Positions 1 to 5,455 are shown, numbered from the stretch's first letter. The stretch: DNA of 5,455 nucleotides from BPJO01 sp037189665 (GCA_037189665.1 JBBCIV010000287.1:1-5455), one strand, 5' to 3'. A program made the numbers and translations. The notes: generated by a model from the sequence alone, not told the origin.

Positions 1-9
1 GAATGGTTC

Positions 10-46
10 TGACTCTACTGGCTCCCGGCTCCTGACTACTGGCTCC
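10..46. repeat. Short direct repeats downstream of the ACP gene
   Basis: The 11-mer CTACTGGCTCC occurs exactly at 15-25 and 36-46. A shortened copy of its end, CGGCTCC, lies between them at 26-32, and both full copies are preceded by TGACT-like sequence. Read on the minus strand this is GGAGCC three times, directly after the carrier-protein stop codon. No stem followed by a T-run is visible, so it does not look like an intrinsic terminator. It could be the edge of a longer intergenic low-complexity repeat that continues left of the window; its role is unknown. Confidence 0.5.
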
Positions 47-47
47 T

Positions 48-431
48 TTAGGCTTTCAGCTTTCCTTCCACGTACTTCACGATCGCCTCGACCGTGAACA
101 GCTTGCTCATGTTTTCGACCTTGGGATCTTTTTCGAACTCGGCGAAGTCGCTGTGGGGCATCTTTTCCTTGAGCATGGCGATGCCGGCAGGCTTGACGAC
201 GCCGTTTTCGACGAAGTTGGGGTCGTTGGCGACGTTCTCGGGCATCAGCTCGCCCTTGGGGATCTTGATGCCGAACGCCTTTTCAAGGCGGAACATGATG
301 TCGAGGAAGTCGATCGACTCGGCGCCGAGATCGTCGCGGATGACGGACGTGGGCGTTACCTCGTCGTCGTCCACGCCGAGCGCGTCGACCAGAACGTCCT
401 TGACCTTTGCGTAGATTTCGTCGTGCGTCAT
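48..431 (-). CDS. Acyl carrier protein, elongated form
   Basis: This 127-residue protein carries growing acyl chains on a 4'-phosphopantetheine arm in the cytoplasm. The attachment motif is DLGAESIDFLDI, with the modifiable serine at residue 39, placed as in classical acyl carrier proteins. Helix I (about 3-19) and helix II (about 39-53) look normal. Between IKIP (55-58) and the last helix (LFTVEAIVKYVE, 111-122) there are about 45-50 extra residues, which explains the length compared with the usual 75-85. The acidic loop DDDE (21-24) fits the family. The ATG at 431 has an AAAGGA ribosome site 8 nt upstream (445-440). The gene lies 44 bp after the dehydratase gene and is probably co-transcribed with it, so it is likely that enzyme's carrier. 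Elongated carriers of this type are, from memory, common in planctomycetes. The family call is secure; the specific pathway is not. Confidence 0.95.
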   Translation of the reverse strand: MTHDEIYAKVKDVLVDALGVDDDEVTPTSVIRDDLGAESIDFLDIMFRLEKAFGIKIPKGELMPENVANDPNFVENGVVKPAGIAMLKEKMPHSDFAEFEKDPKVENMSKLFTVEAIVKYVEGKLKA

Positions 432-475
432 TTTCTCAATCCTTTGTCTGTTCGCTTATCGCGATCGTATGTTCT

Positions 476-988
476 CTAGAGGCCAACGCTTCCCTGCGTC
501 ATCAGCACATCCCACCGCCGCTTGTGATGGGCGATCAGGCGTTCGTCGGCGGCAGCGAGTTCCTTCTGCTTGTCAGCGAGATTGAAATACGCCAGTTCGA
601 TTCGGCCAGTCAGGGCCTGCTGGCCTTCGATCAGCCCGCTGGCCTTGAACACCGCGCCGCTTTCGGTCGGCTTGAACAGCTCGACGTCCAACTGCAACGT
701 GTTGCCCGGGGCGACAAAATTGCCGTACCGAAGGTTTTTCGCCTCTTTCAGGACCGCCATCGACTTGGAAAAACCCGATCCCACGTGCAGCAACCACGCC
801 GCCGCCTGGGTGAGGGCTTCGAGCATCATGACGCCCGGCAACACCGGAAATGTCGGGAAGTGGTCCGCCAGGTACTCCTCGGCGAGCGACACGTTCTTCA
901 CCGCCACAATCCGTTGAGGCGAGATTTGCTGGACCTTGTCGATCAGGTGAAATTTCACGTTCGTGGCAGGTTTTATCGGTGCTGCCAC
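476..988 (-). CDS. fabZ: FabZ-type 3-hydroxyacyl-ACP dehydratase
   Basis: This 170-residue hotdog-fold protein should remove water from 3-hydroxyacyl-ACP to give trans-2-enoyl-ACP in the cytoplasm. The active-site signature is clear: DHFPTFPVLPG at 42-52 with the catalytic histidine at 43, then MLEALTQ at 55-61 with the catalytic glutamate at 57. The length is slightly above the usual 140-155 residues, because of a C-terminal tail after about 140 (ADERLIAHHKRRW). The start is uncertain. The longest frame begins with GTG at 988, but a second GTG at 958 (residue 11) would give VKFHLIDKV, which matches how many FabZ proteins begin. Neither has a convincing ribosome site. The gene follows the small membrane-protein gene by 25 bp (55 bp for the later start) and precedes the carrier-protein gene. 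It could act in primary fatty-acid synthesis or in a specialised lipid pathway; the sequence does not decide. Confidence 0.92.
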   Translation of the reverse strand: MAAPIKPATNVKFHLIDKVQQISPQRIVAVKNVSLAEEYLADHFPTFPVLPGVMMLEALTQAAAWLLHVGSGFSKSMAVLKEAKNLRYGNFVAPGNTLQLDVELFKPTESGAVFKASGLIEGQQALTGRIELAYFNLADKQKELAAADERLIAHHKRRWDVLMTQGSVGL

Positions 989-1013
989 CGCTTTGCAAGC
1001 AAACCGCCTGCCG

Positions 1014-1643
1014 TCAGGGCTGAATCGCGTTCCAGATCATCCTGGCGACGATGACGTAGGCGTTGTCCCACTTCTCATCTCGGAAGAACTGCGCCGGCGC
1101 CCCCGGCTTGCCGATGAACGGCCTCAGCACCCAGCCCATCTGGATGCCGACGAACGCGTACGCGACCAGCCATACCTTCAACATCGTGCCGTGTCTGGGG
1201 TTTCGTTTGACCAGCGACCGATACCGCTCCCGCAATGGCCGCTGGGCGCCGGTACTGGCGAGGGCGAACATCACGCCGTTGAACAGGATGGCGTTGTTGT
1301 AGTCGCGAAACGACGCGTACCAGAACAGCGTCAGCGGCGCCAGGCTCACCAGTGCGATCGCCACCACCGCCTGCGCGGTCAGCAGCGCGGAGATCACCTC
1401 TTTCAGGTCGCCCCTCAGCCCCAACAGTGTGTTGACGACCAGAAAGCTCGGCAACGTCAGCGCGAACGTCACCAGCAGCAGCACTGGCACCTTGATCGCG
1501 CCGTACAGCATCTGCTGCCACACTCCGCCCGCGATGAGGCCGTAGCTGCCCATCGCGACGCCGTACGCCATCGCGCACAGCGTCGCGACCAGCGCAAGGT
1601 AGATCAGCCCGCGGGCGGTGAAGTTGTCGGGGATCGCGAGCAT
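1014..1643 (-). CDS. Multi-pass membrane protein, paralogue of the gene upstream
   Basis: A 209-residue integral membrane protein with about five hydrophobic segments: roughly 12-32, 45-75 (long, with K51-V-P53 and P65), 83-110, 116-132 and 155-173. The conserved-looking end QMGWVLRPFIG (168-178) is followed by a P..P..FFR motif up to residue 188. It is clearly paralogous to the protein encoded just upstream: the stretches IKVP, LPSF, NTLLG and GWVLRPFIG recur there in the same order. I recall similar proteins in planctomycetes and cyanobacteria carrying the automatic name 'actin-binding WH2 domain-containing protein', but I see no convincing actin-binding element and would not assign that function. 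The ATG at 1643 has a GGCGGGA-like site just upstream and follows the previous stop by 13 bp, suggesting translational coupling. Function unknown. Confidence 0.88.
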   Translation of the reverse strand: MLAIPDNFTARGLIYLALVATLCAMAYGVAMGSYGLIAGGVWQQMLYGAIKVPVLLLVTFALTLPSFLVVNTLLGLRGDLKEVISALLTAQAVVAIALVSLAPLTLFWYASFRDYNNAILFNGVMFALASTGAQRPLRERYRSLVKRNPRHGTMLKVWLVAYAFVGIQMGWVLRPFIGKPGAPAQFFRDEKWDNAYVIVARMIWNAIQP

Positions 1644-1656
1644 GACGTCCCGCCGA

Positions 1657-2475
1657 TCACGCGCCGAACAGCCGCTGGACGTGCCCCGCCACCGCTTCGA
1701 AGAAGCTTCCGCCGGTCGGGCGGAACCAGGTGAACTCTTTATCCGGGCTGCCGATGAAGGGGCGCAGCACCCACGCCATCTGCGAGCCGACCAATCCGAA
1801 CACGATCACCCACACGCGGAAGATCAACCACACCCCCGCGCTCACCCGCCGACGGTCCGGCAGGGCGATCGGGCTGAGGGACGGCGAAGGCTCCGTCGTC
1901 GTGCCGAGCAGTTCCGCATCAGTATGTTGGGCTTCGGCGACCGGCGGCGGCAAGGGTGGCGGCGCGGGAAGGTCGGCGATGGTCAGGCGGTGCAGCGTCT
2001 GCAACAGGAAACCCAGTCCCAAGAAACCGCTCAACGCGAACACCACGACGTTCAGCAGCACCATGAACGCATAGCTCGTGCTGCTGACCGAAAAGAACGC
2101 CACGATCGGCCCGATCGAGCTCAGCACCGCCATCGCGACCGCGAGAGAGCCGATCATCAGCCGCAACATCGTGGGCAGGTTCAGCCGCGAGCCGAACAGC
2201 GAGTTGAAGACGTACAGCGACGGGAACGTCACGATCAGCGTCAGCAGGAACAGCGCCGGCACCTTCACCGTCGTGGCGAGGATCTGCATGCCCTCCTTCG
2301 AGCCGTGCGCGGTGAGCGAGAACGTGCCCATGCACAGCCCGTAGATCATGCCCAGGATCGTCAGGACGAACGAGATGCCGACGATCGGAATGTCGAAGCG
2401 ATTCTCGCGAATCGCGTCGAACGACGTGGCCTCCCCGCGAAGAATGCGGTCGAGGTGACGCACGTAACCCAGCAT
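1657..2475 (-). CDS. Multi-pass membrane protein with proline-rich loop
   Basis: A 272-residue integral membrane protein of unknown function. A basic N-terminal segment (1-28, HLDRILRGE at 7-15) leads into hydrophobic segments at about 30-51, 64-94, 104-128, 134-160 and 215-236. Between the fourth and fifth lies a hydrophilic, proline-rich stretch (about 169-207, containing PAPPPLPPPV). The C-terminal motif QMAWVLRPFIGSP (232-244) followed by FRP (251-253) matches the paralogue encoded next. The shared KVP (71-73), FPS (84-86), NSLFG (91-95) and WVLRPFIG elements point to duplication and divergence. The proline-rich loop and N-terminal extension are the main differences. The start ATG at 2475 has a strong AAAGGGGG ribosome site 5 nt upstream (2488-2481), so this gene can be translated independently of the regulator gene upstream. 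The same automatic 'WH2' family label may apply, with no support for actin binding. Confidence 0.88.
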   Translation of the reverse strand: MLGYVRHLDRILRGEATSFDAIRENRFDIPIVGISFVLTILGMIYGLCMGTFSLTAHGSKEGMQILATTVKVPALFLLTLIVTFPSLYVFNSLFGSRLNLPTMLRLMIGSLAVAMAVLSSIGPIVAFFSVSSTSYAFMVLLNVVVFALSGFLGLGFLLQTLHRLTIADLPAPPPLPPPVAEAQHTDAELLGTTTEPSPSLSPIALPDRRRVSAGVWLIFRVWVIVFGLVGSQMAWVLRPFIGSPDKEFTWFRPTGGSFFEAVAGHVQRLFGA

Positions 2476-2480
2476 GTCTG

Positions 2481-2488
2481 CCCCCTTT
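2481..2488 (-). promoter_or_regulatory. Strong ribosome binding site for the 272-residue membrane protein
   Basis: The minus strand reads AAAGGGGG, then 5 nt, then ATG at 2475. It is the best ribosome site in this gene cluster and lies after the hairpin at 2506-2530. This suggests a fresh round of translation at this point rather than coupling to the regulator gene. Confidence 0.7.
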
Positions 2489-2500
2489 CAAGGCGCGCTA

Positions 2501-2530
2501 AAACGCGGCGACGGCGCTACGCCGTCGCCG
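2501..2530 (-). terminator. GC-rich hairpin with short T-run at the regulator stop codon
   Basis: A perfect 11-bp inverted repeat pairs 2506-2516 (CGGCGACGGCG) with 2520-2530 (CGCCGTCGCCG). The 3-nt loop at 2517-2519 is exactly the TAG stop codon of the regulator gene on the minus strand. In the minus direction the stem is followed by CG and then TTTT (2503-2500). This resembles a weak intrinsic terminator or attenuator acting on minus-strand transcription; the plus direction has no T-run. Because the T-run is short and offset by two bases, partial read-through into the membrane-protein genes is more likely than a full stop. It could also only protect a 3' end. Confidence 0.55.
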
Positions 2531-2885
2531 GCCGGGATCGACCGGCGTGCTTTTCGGATTTGGCGGCATCGTGGACGACCCGCTCCAATTCATCGATGTA
2601 TTCCCAGAACCGCTTCTTGCCTGACTCCGTCATCAGGCAACGCGTCTGCGGCCGGTTGTTGACGAACTTCTTCTCCACCTCGATCAGGCCCTCTTCCTGC
2701 AAAATCTGGATCTGCCGCGACAGGTTGCCGTCGGTCAGCGACACGAGTTGCTTCAGGTCGTTGAACAGCAGCCCTTCCTGATGCGCCGCCAGCCCCGACA
2801 GGATGCCGAGGCGCGATCGCTCGTGGAAAACGCGTTCCAGGCCTTCGTAGGCGTAGCGGCCTTTGTCTTTCGGGGCGTCTTTCAT
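2517..2885 (-). CDS. Winged-helix transcriptional regulator (HTH_34-like)
   Basis: A 122-residue DNA-binding regulator. The core runs from RSRLGILSGL (23-32) through FNDLKQLVSLTDGNLSRQI (41-59, recognition-helix region) and LQEEGLIEVEKKF (62-74) to the wing and the TESGKKRF turn (86-93). This order matches the single-domain winged-helix family PF13601, relatives of MarR/ArsR; no metal-binding cysteine cluster is seen (one Cys, at 83). A basic tail follows the last helix. I chose ATG 2885 because it lies 10 bp after the upstream stop and the conserved region begins soon after it. A longer in-frame ATG at 2963 would overlap the upstream gene by 68 bp and add 26 residues with no family features. 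It follows a membrane-protein gene, a pairing I recall from planctomycetes and acidobacteria, so autoregulation of the operon is a reasonable guess. Its target sites are unknown. Confidence 0.9.
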   Translation of the reverse strand: MKDAPKDKGRYAYEGLERVFHERSRLGILSGLAAHQEGLLFNDLKQLVSLTDGNLSRQIQILQEEGLIEVEKKFVNNRPQTRCLMTESGKKRFWEYIDELERVVHDAAKSEKHAGRSRPATA

Positions 2886-2895
2886 AGGTCCAATC

Positions 2896-3591
2896 TCAGT
2901 TTCGTTCGTGCTTCCGTTCCATGATCCAGAGCAGCCCTGCTGCGCAGGTTTGTCCAACCCCAAAGACCGACCCCATCGTCCACGCGTGCAACCCCGCGTC
3001 CTTCTTAAGCGCCAACACGAATAACCCGGCCAGCAGGTAAAACCCCGCCACCGCGCCGGCGAACCTCGGCAACACCCGCCGCGAGGAAAAGATGCCCATC
3101 GCGAACAGGATCATCCAGAGCCCCGGCAACATCCAGGCCGACTCGGACGCGAACTGCACGATCACGATCGTCAGCAGCAGCCCCGCGACGAGCGACGGGA
3201 CGAACTGGTCCACGGCGCTGGCCGTGAGATCACGCTGCAGATCCGATTCGCTCCGGCGAACGCGAACCCACATCTCCAACCCCACCACCGCCATCGATAC
3301 AACGGCGGCGGCGAACCAAAGATAGAGGTAGTGGTCAATCCGGAACACGCCTGGCTCGACATTGTCCCATCTTCCACTGGCGTAAGGCGCGTCCACCACC
3401 TCCACACCCCGGCCAGACGACGCGATACGCTGGTGCGGCTCTGCCAGCAAAAAGGCCTGCAATGCCGACGTCACGATCGCAACCAGGCCTGTGAACGCCG
3501 TCGTCGCGGACCGGTAACCTCGAAACGTCTGCGCCCGCGCCACCTGCTGGCGGATATCCGCGATCTGCGAGAGCGCGTCGTGGACGTTCAT
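2896..3591 (-). CDS. Six-helix membrane protein paired with the winged-helix regulator
   Basis: A 231-residue membrane protein of unknown function. An amphipathic, charged N-terminus (1-28: ALSQIADIRQQVARAQTFRGY at 6-26) precedes about six hydrophobic segments near 29-50, 89-110, 130-148, 153-169, 177-195 and 204-224. A hydrophilic loop (51-85) lies between the first two segments and probably faces outward. No signal peptide cleavage site and no catalytic motif are visible. The C-terminus ends in a short basic tail (ERKHERN). It is the first gene of the minus-strand cluster, 10 bp before the regulator gene, so the two are almost certainly co-transcribed. The protein may sense or modulate the regulator's signal, but this is inference from position only. 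ATG 3591 is the only good start; it lacks a ribosome site and lies right after a promoter-like sequence, suggesting a leaderless transcript. Confidence 0.87.
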   Translation of the reverse strand: MNVHDALSQIADIRQQVARAQTFRGYRSATTAFTGLVAIVTSALQAFLLAEPHQRIASSGRGVEVVDAPYASGRWDNVEPGVFRIDHYLYLWFAAAVVSMAVVGLEMWVRVRRSESDLQRDLTASAVDQFVPSLVAGLLLTIVIVQFASESAWMLPGLWMILFAMGIFSSRRVLPRFAGAVAGFYLLAGLFVLALKKDAGLHAWTMGSVFGVGQTCAAGLLWIMERKHERN

Positions 3592-3599
3592 ACAAAAAC

Positions 3600-3629
3600 T
3601 TTATATCATAGAGAACGCGATTTCGTCAA
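3600..3629 (-). promoter_or_regulatory. Sigma-70-like promoter for the minus-strand cluster
   Basis: On the minus strand a -35-like TTGACG (3629-3624) is followed, after 18 bp, by a -10-like TATAAA (3605-3600). Both match the standard consensus at five of six positions. A start point 6-8 nt beyond the -10 would fall at about 3593-3591, that is at or within two bases of the ATG of the first gene (3591). An overlapping TATGAT (3610-3605) would be only 13 bp from TTGACG and is less likely. The assignment is by consensus only. Confidence 0.55.
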
Positions 3630-3702
3630 GACGCTTCCGTTAACCCTTCAGCAACCTCAACCGGGGAATCTAGTTACAAAAATTACGAAGCACCCCCTTT
3701 TT

Positions 3703-3714
3703 AACGACTTCGTT
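3703..3714. promoter_or_regulatory. Small inverted repeat, possible operator
   Basis: AACGA and TCGTT form a perfect 5-bp inverted repeat around a 2-bp centre, lying mid-way in the divergent region. The outer ACGAAG (3685-3690) can also pair with CTTCGT (3708-3713). A dimeric winged-helix protein could bind such a site, but repeats this short arise by chance often. Confidence 0.25.
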
Positions 3715-3841
3715 CATTTCGCTTTCATCCTGACGGCCTCCGACGGACGAGTAATGCGGGTTGCGTGAAGATAGGGTGACCTTTCGAGGAGCGTTCAGCC
3801 GATAACGGACGCATGTCATTGCGTGAAAACATGTCCACTGG

Positions 3842-3847
3842 AAGGAG
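3842..3847 (+). promoter_or_regulatory. Ribosome binding site that fixes the lipoprotein start
   Basis: AAGGAG lies 7 nt before the ATG at 3855. This spacing is close to ideal and favours that ATG over the in-frame ATGs at 3813 and 3831, which have no comparable site. The resulting protein begins directly with a lipoprotein signal peptide. Confidence 0.85.
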
Positions 3848-3854
3848 CCTCGTC

Positions 3855-5453
3855 ATGAAGGGTCGGAGTTTGATCGTCGCCGCGGTTGCGGCGGCATTGG
3901 TCGCAGCAGGATGCCAGCAACCCCAGGCAAAAAACACGAGCACGCCCGCCGAAACCGCCGATCCGTTCGCCGGCGCAGTTGCCCAGCAGGCCAAGCCGGA
4001 CACCAAGGCGTCCGCCGCCAATCTCGACGAGCAGGTCAAGATCAGCGGCAACCAGATGGTCGGCAAGCTCTACTTCCCGACCGGCGAGCCCGCCACCAGT
4101 GTGCTGCTGCTGGAAAAAGCCGTCCCGACCGAAGTCCAGGCGAACAAGCCGTTCACGTATGACATCAAGGTCACCAACGTCGCCAAGCTCAAGCTTGAAA
4201 GCGTCGCGGTGCAGGAAACCGTTCCGGGCACCTTCAAAATCAAAGATCTGACCGAAGGCTCGCCTGACGGCAAGCCGACGACCAACTCCATCCAGGTCGG
4301 CACGCTCAACCCCGGCGAGAGCAAGATCCTCCGTCTGGAGGGCACCGCGACCCAGTCCGGCCCGCTCGGCATGTGCATGTCCGCCACCTACAGCACCTCG
4401 CTTTGCATGGCGACCTCGGTCGTCTCCCCGGCGCTGAAGCTCGCCGGCGTGGGCCCGACTGAAGCGATGAAGTGTGAAAACCCCTCGTACAAGTTCACCA
4501 TCACCAACGCCGGCTCCGGCCAGGCGAAAAACGTGAAGGTCGAGTCGGTCCTCCCGGACGGGCTCGTCACCATGGACGGCAAGGGCGTCGTCGGCTTCGA
4601 TGCCGGCAACCTCGGCGCCGGCGAGAGCAAGGAGTTCGCCTTCACCGTCAAGGCCAACAAGACCGGCGCCTACGCCATCAAGGCCACCGCCAAGGCGGAC
4701 GAAAACCTCGCGTCCGAGGCCGTCTCGATCAACACTGCGGTGAAGGAACCGATCCTGGCGATCTCGAAGACCGGCCCGGAGAAGTCGTTCATCGGCCAGC
4801 CGATCGCGTACGACATCACCGTCACCAATAAGGGTGACGCCGTCGCCAAGAACGTCAGCATCATGGACAAGATGCCCAAGGGCGTGAAGATCGAAACCGT
4901 CAGCGAGAACGGCCGCGTCGATTCGACCGGCGGGGTCTTCTGGTCAATCGGCGACCTGAAGCCGGGCGAGTCCAAGAAGGTCGTCGTCGTCAGCACCTTC
5001 GATCAGGCCGGCGACCTCCGCTCCGCCGCCAGCGCCAAGGCCGACTGCGCCGAAACCGTCGCCGCGATGGCCCAGACCGCGCTCTCGGGCGTGCCCGCGA
5101 TCCTGCTCGAAGTCGTCGATGCCCCGGACCCGGTCCGCGTCGGCGACCAGACCACCTACACCATCACCGTCACCAACCAGGGCACCGCAGTGGGCACCAA
5201 CATCAAGGTCGTCTGTGACCTGGAAGAACCGATGGAATTCGTCTCCGCCTCAGGCGAGACCAAGGAAACCGTCGCGGGCAAGACCATCACCTTCGCCCCG
5301 ATCGCCAACCTCGCCCCCAAGGCCAAGGCGACCTACAAGGTCACCGTGAAGGCGATCAAGCAAGGCGACGTCCGCTTCAAGACCAGCATCACCAGCGATC
5401 AGCTCGGACGCCCGGTCGACCAGAACGAAGCGACGAACTTCTTCGGGCAATAA
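3855..5453 (+). CDS. Lipoprotein with four DUF11/OmcB-like repeats
   Basis: A 532-residue exported protein. MKGRSLIVAAVAAALVAAGC is a lipoprotein signal: basic n-region, alanine/valine core, and a lipobox-like AAGC with the lipidated cysteine at 20. A flexible stretch (21-82) rich in Ala, Gln, Thr and Pro follows. Then come four tandem repeats of 107-118 residues at about 83-192, 193-299, 300-414 and 415-532. Each has a Y-(D/K/T)-(I/F)-(K/T)-(V/I)-TN strand, and most continue with a KNV or ESV strand, a LPxG-like turn and a (N/D)LxxGESK motif. This is the pattern of DUF11/TIGR01451 repeats, also found in chlamydial OmcB. Such beta-sandwich repeats usually build cell-surface or envelope structures; no enzyme motif is seen. 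Cysteines occur in all four repeats (two near 177 and 188 in the first). The start ATG 3855 is fixed by AAGGAG 7 nt upstream. It is transcribed away from the minus-strand cluster, so a functional link is not shown. Confidence 0.92.
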   Translation: MKGRSLIVAAVAAALVAAGCQQPQAKNTSTPAETADPFAGAVAQQAKPDTKASAANLDEQVKISGNQMVGKLYFPTGEPATSVLLLEKAVPTEVQANKPFTYDIKVTNVAKLKLESVAVQETVPGTFKIKDLTEGSPDGKPTTNSIQVGTLNPGESKILRLEGTATQSGPLGMCMSATYSTSLCMATSVVSPALKLAGVGPTEAMKCENPSYKFTITNAGSGQAKNVKVESVLPDGLVTMDGKGVVGFDAGNLGAGESKEFAFTVKANKTGAYAIKATAKADENLASEAVSINTAVKEPILAISKTGPEKSFIGQPIAYDITVTNKGDAVAKNVSIMDKMPKGVKIETVSENGRVDSTGGVFWSIGDLKPGESKKVVVVSTFDQAGDLRSAASAKADCAETVAAMAQTALSGVPAILLEVVDAPDPVRVGDQTTYTITVTNQGTAVGTNIKVVCDLEEPMEFVSASGETKETVAGKTITFAPIANLAPKAKATYKVTVKAIKQGDVRFKTSITSDQLGRPVDQNEATNFFGQ

Positions 5454-5455
5454 TC

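Larger units (their letters stand above)
3592..3854. other. Divergent intergenic region
   Basis: This 263-bp stretch separates the minus-strand cluster from the plus-strand lipoprotein gene and is visibly more AT-rich in its left half than the flanking genes. It holds the minus-strand promoter candidate at 3600-3629, a 12-bp inverted repeat AACGA-CT-TCGTT at 3703-3714, and a 9-bp direct repeat TTGCGTGAA at 3761-3769 and 3819-3827. The plus-strand ribosome site is at 3842-3847. I found no convincing -35/-10 pair for the plus-strand gene, and no open reading frame here that looks like a gene. Confidence 0.7.

Noticed and set aside
407..1733. Plus-strand open frames at 407-1054 and 963-1733
   Set aside because: They are antisense to the dehydratase and membrane-protein genes, have shadow-like Arg-rich composition and lack ribosome sites.
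1014..2475. Actin-binding (WH2) function for the two membrane proteins
   Set aside because: I recall this automatic label for related proteins, but the sequences are multi-pass membrane proteins and show no convincing WH2 helix with an LKKV-type motif.
1618..2781. Long plus-strand open frame (387 codons) across the membrane-protein and regulator genes
   Set aside because: Its product is dominated by Arg, His, Gln and Asp with no family motif, as expected for the antisense of GC-rich genes. The minus-strand frames encode coherent membrane helices and a winged helix.
2886..2963. N-terminal extension of the regulator to ATG 2963
   Set aside because: It would overlap the upstream membrane-protein gene by 68 bp, and the 26 added residues carry no winged-helix features. 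ATG 2885 leaves a normal 10-bp gap.
3661..3702. Possible terminator from GGGG...CCCCC followed by TTTTT
   Set aside because: The two G/C runs are separated by about 28 nt with no further pairing, so no stable stem is expected, and no gene ends here.
3752..3806. Plus-strand -10-like TAATGC (3752-3757) and GATAAC (3801-3806)
   Set aside because: Neither has a recognisable -35 element at 16-18 bp, so a plus-strand promoter cannot be supported.
3813..3854. Earlier lipoprotein start at ATG 3813 or 3831
   Set aside because: The extra residues would put charged sequence before the signal peptide, and neither ATG has a ribosome site comparable to AAGGAG at 3842-3847.

Overview
The window is GC-rich and looks like part of a bacterial chromosome. 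The protein families suggest a planctomycete-type organism: an elongated acyl carrier protein next to a FabZ-like dehydratase, a winged-helix regulator paired with a small membrane protein, and a secreted lipoprotein made of DUF11-like repeats. That assignment rests on recalled family resemblance and composition, not on a database search.

Layout. About 3.5 kb of the minus strand carries six tightly spaced genes, in transcription order: a six-helix membrane protein (3591-2896), a winged-helix regulator (2885-2517), two paralogous multi-pass membrane proteins (2475-1657 and 1643-1014), a FabZ-type 3-hydroxyacyl-ACP dehydratase (988-476) and an extended acyl carrier protein (431-48). Gaps are 10, 41, 13, 25 and 44 bp, so one operon is plausible. 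A strong hairpin at the regulator's stop codon may reduce read-through into the second half. Positions 3592-3854 form a divergent intergenic region. On the plus strand, 3855-5453 encodes a 532-residue lipoprotein with four tandem DUF11/OmcB-like beta-sandwich repeats.

How the genes may work together. The dehydratase and carrier protein belong to fatty-acyl chain synthesis; a partner ketosynthase might lie beyond the left edge. The regulator and the membrane protein upstream of it look like a co-transcribed regulatory pair. The two paralogous membrane proteins have no function I can assign. A link to envelope or lipid remodelling is inference from co-location only.

I saw no mobile element, CRISPR array, tRNA or rRNA. 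The main points for a second look are a promoter placed so close to the first operon gene that its mRNA may be leaderless, the hairpin with the stop codon in its loop, the tandem membrane-protein duplication, and the unusually long carrier protein. I did not find a clear novel defence or mobile system.
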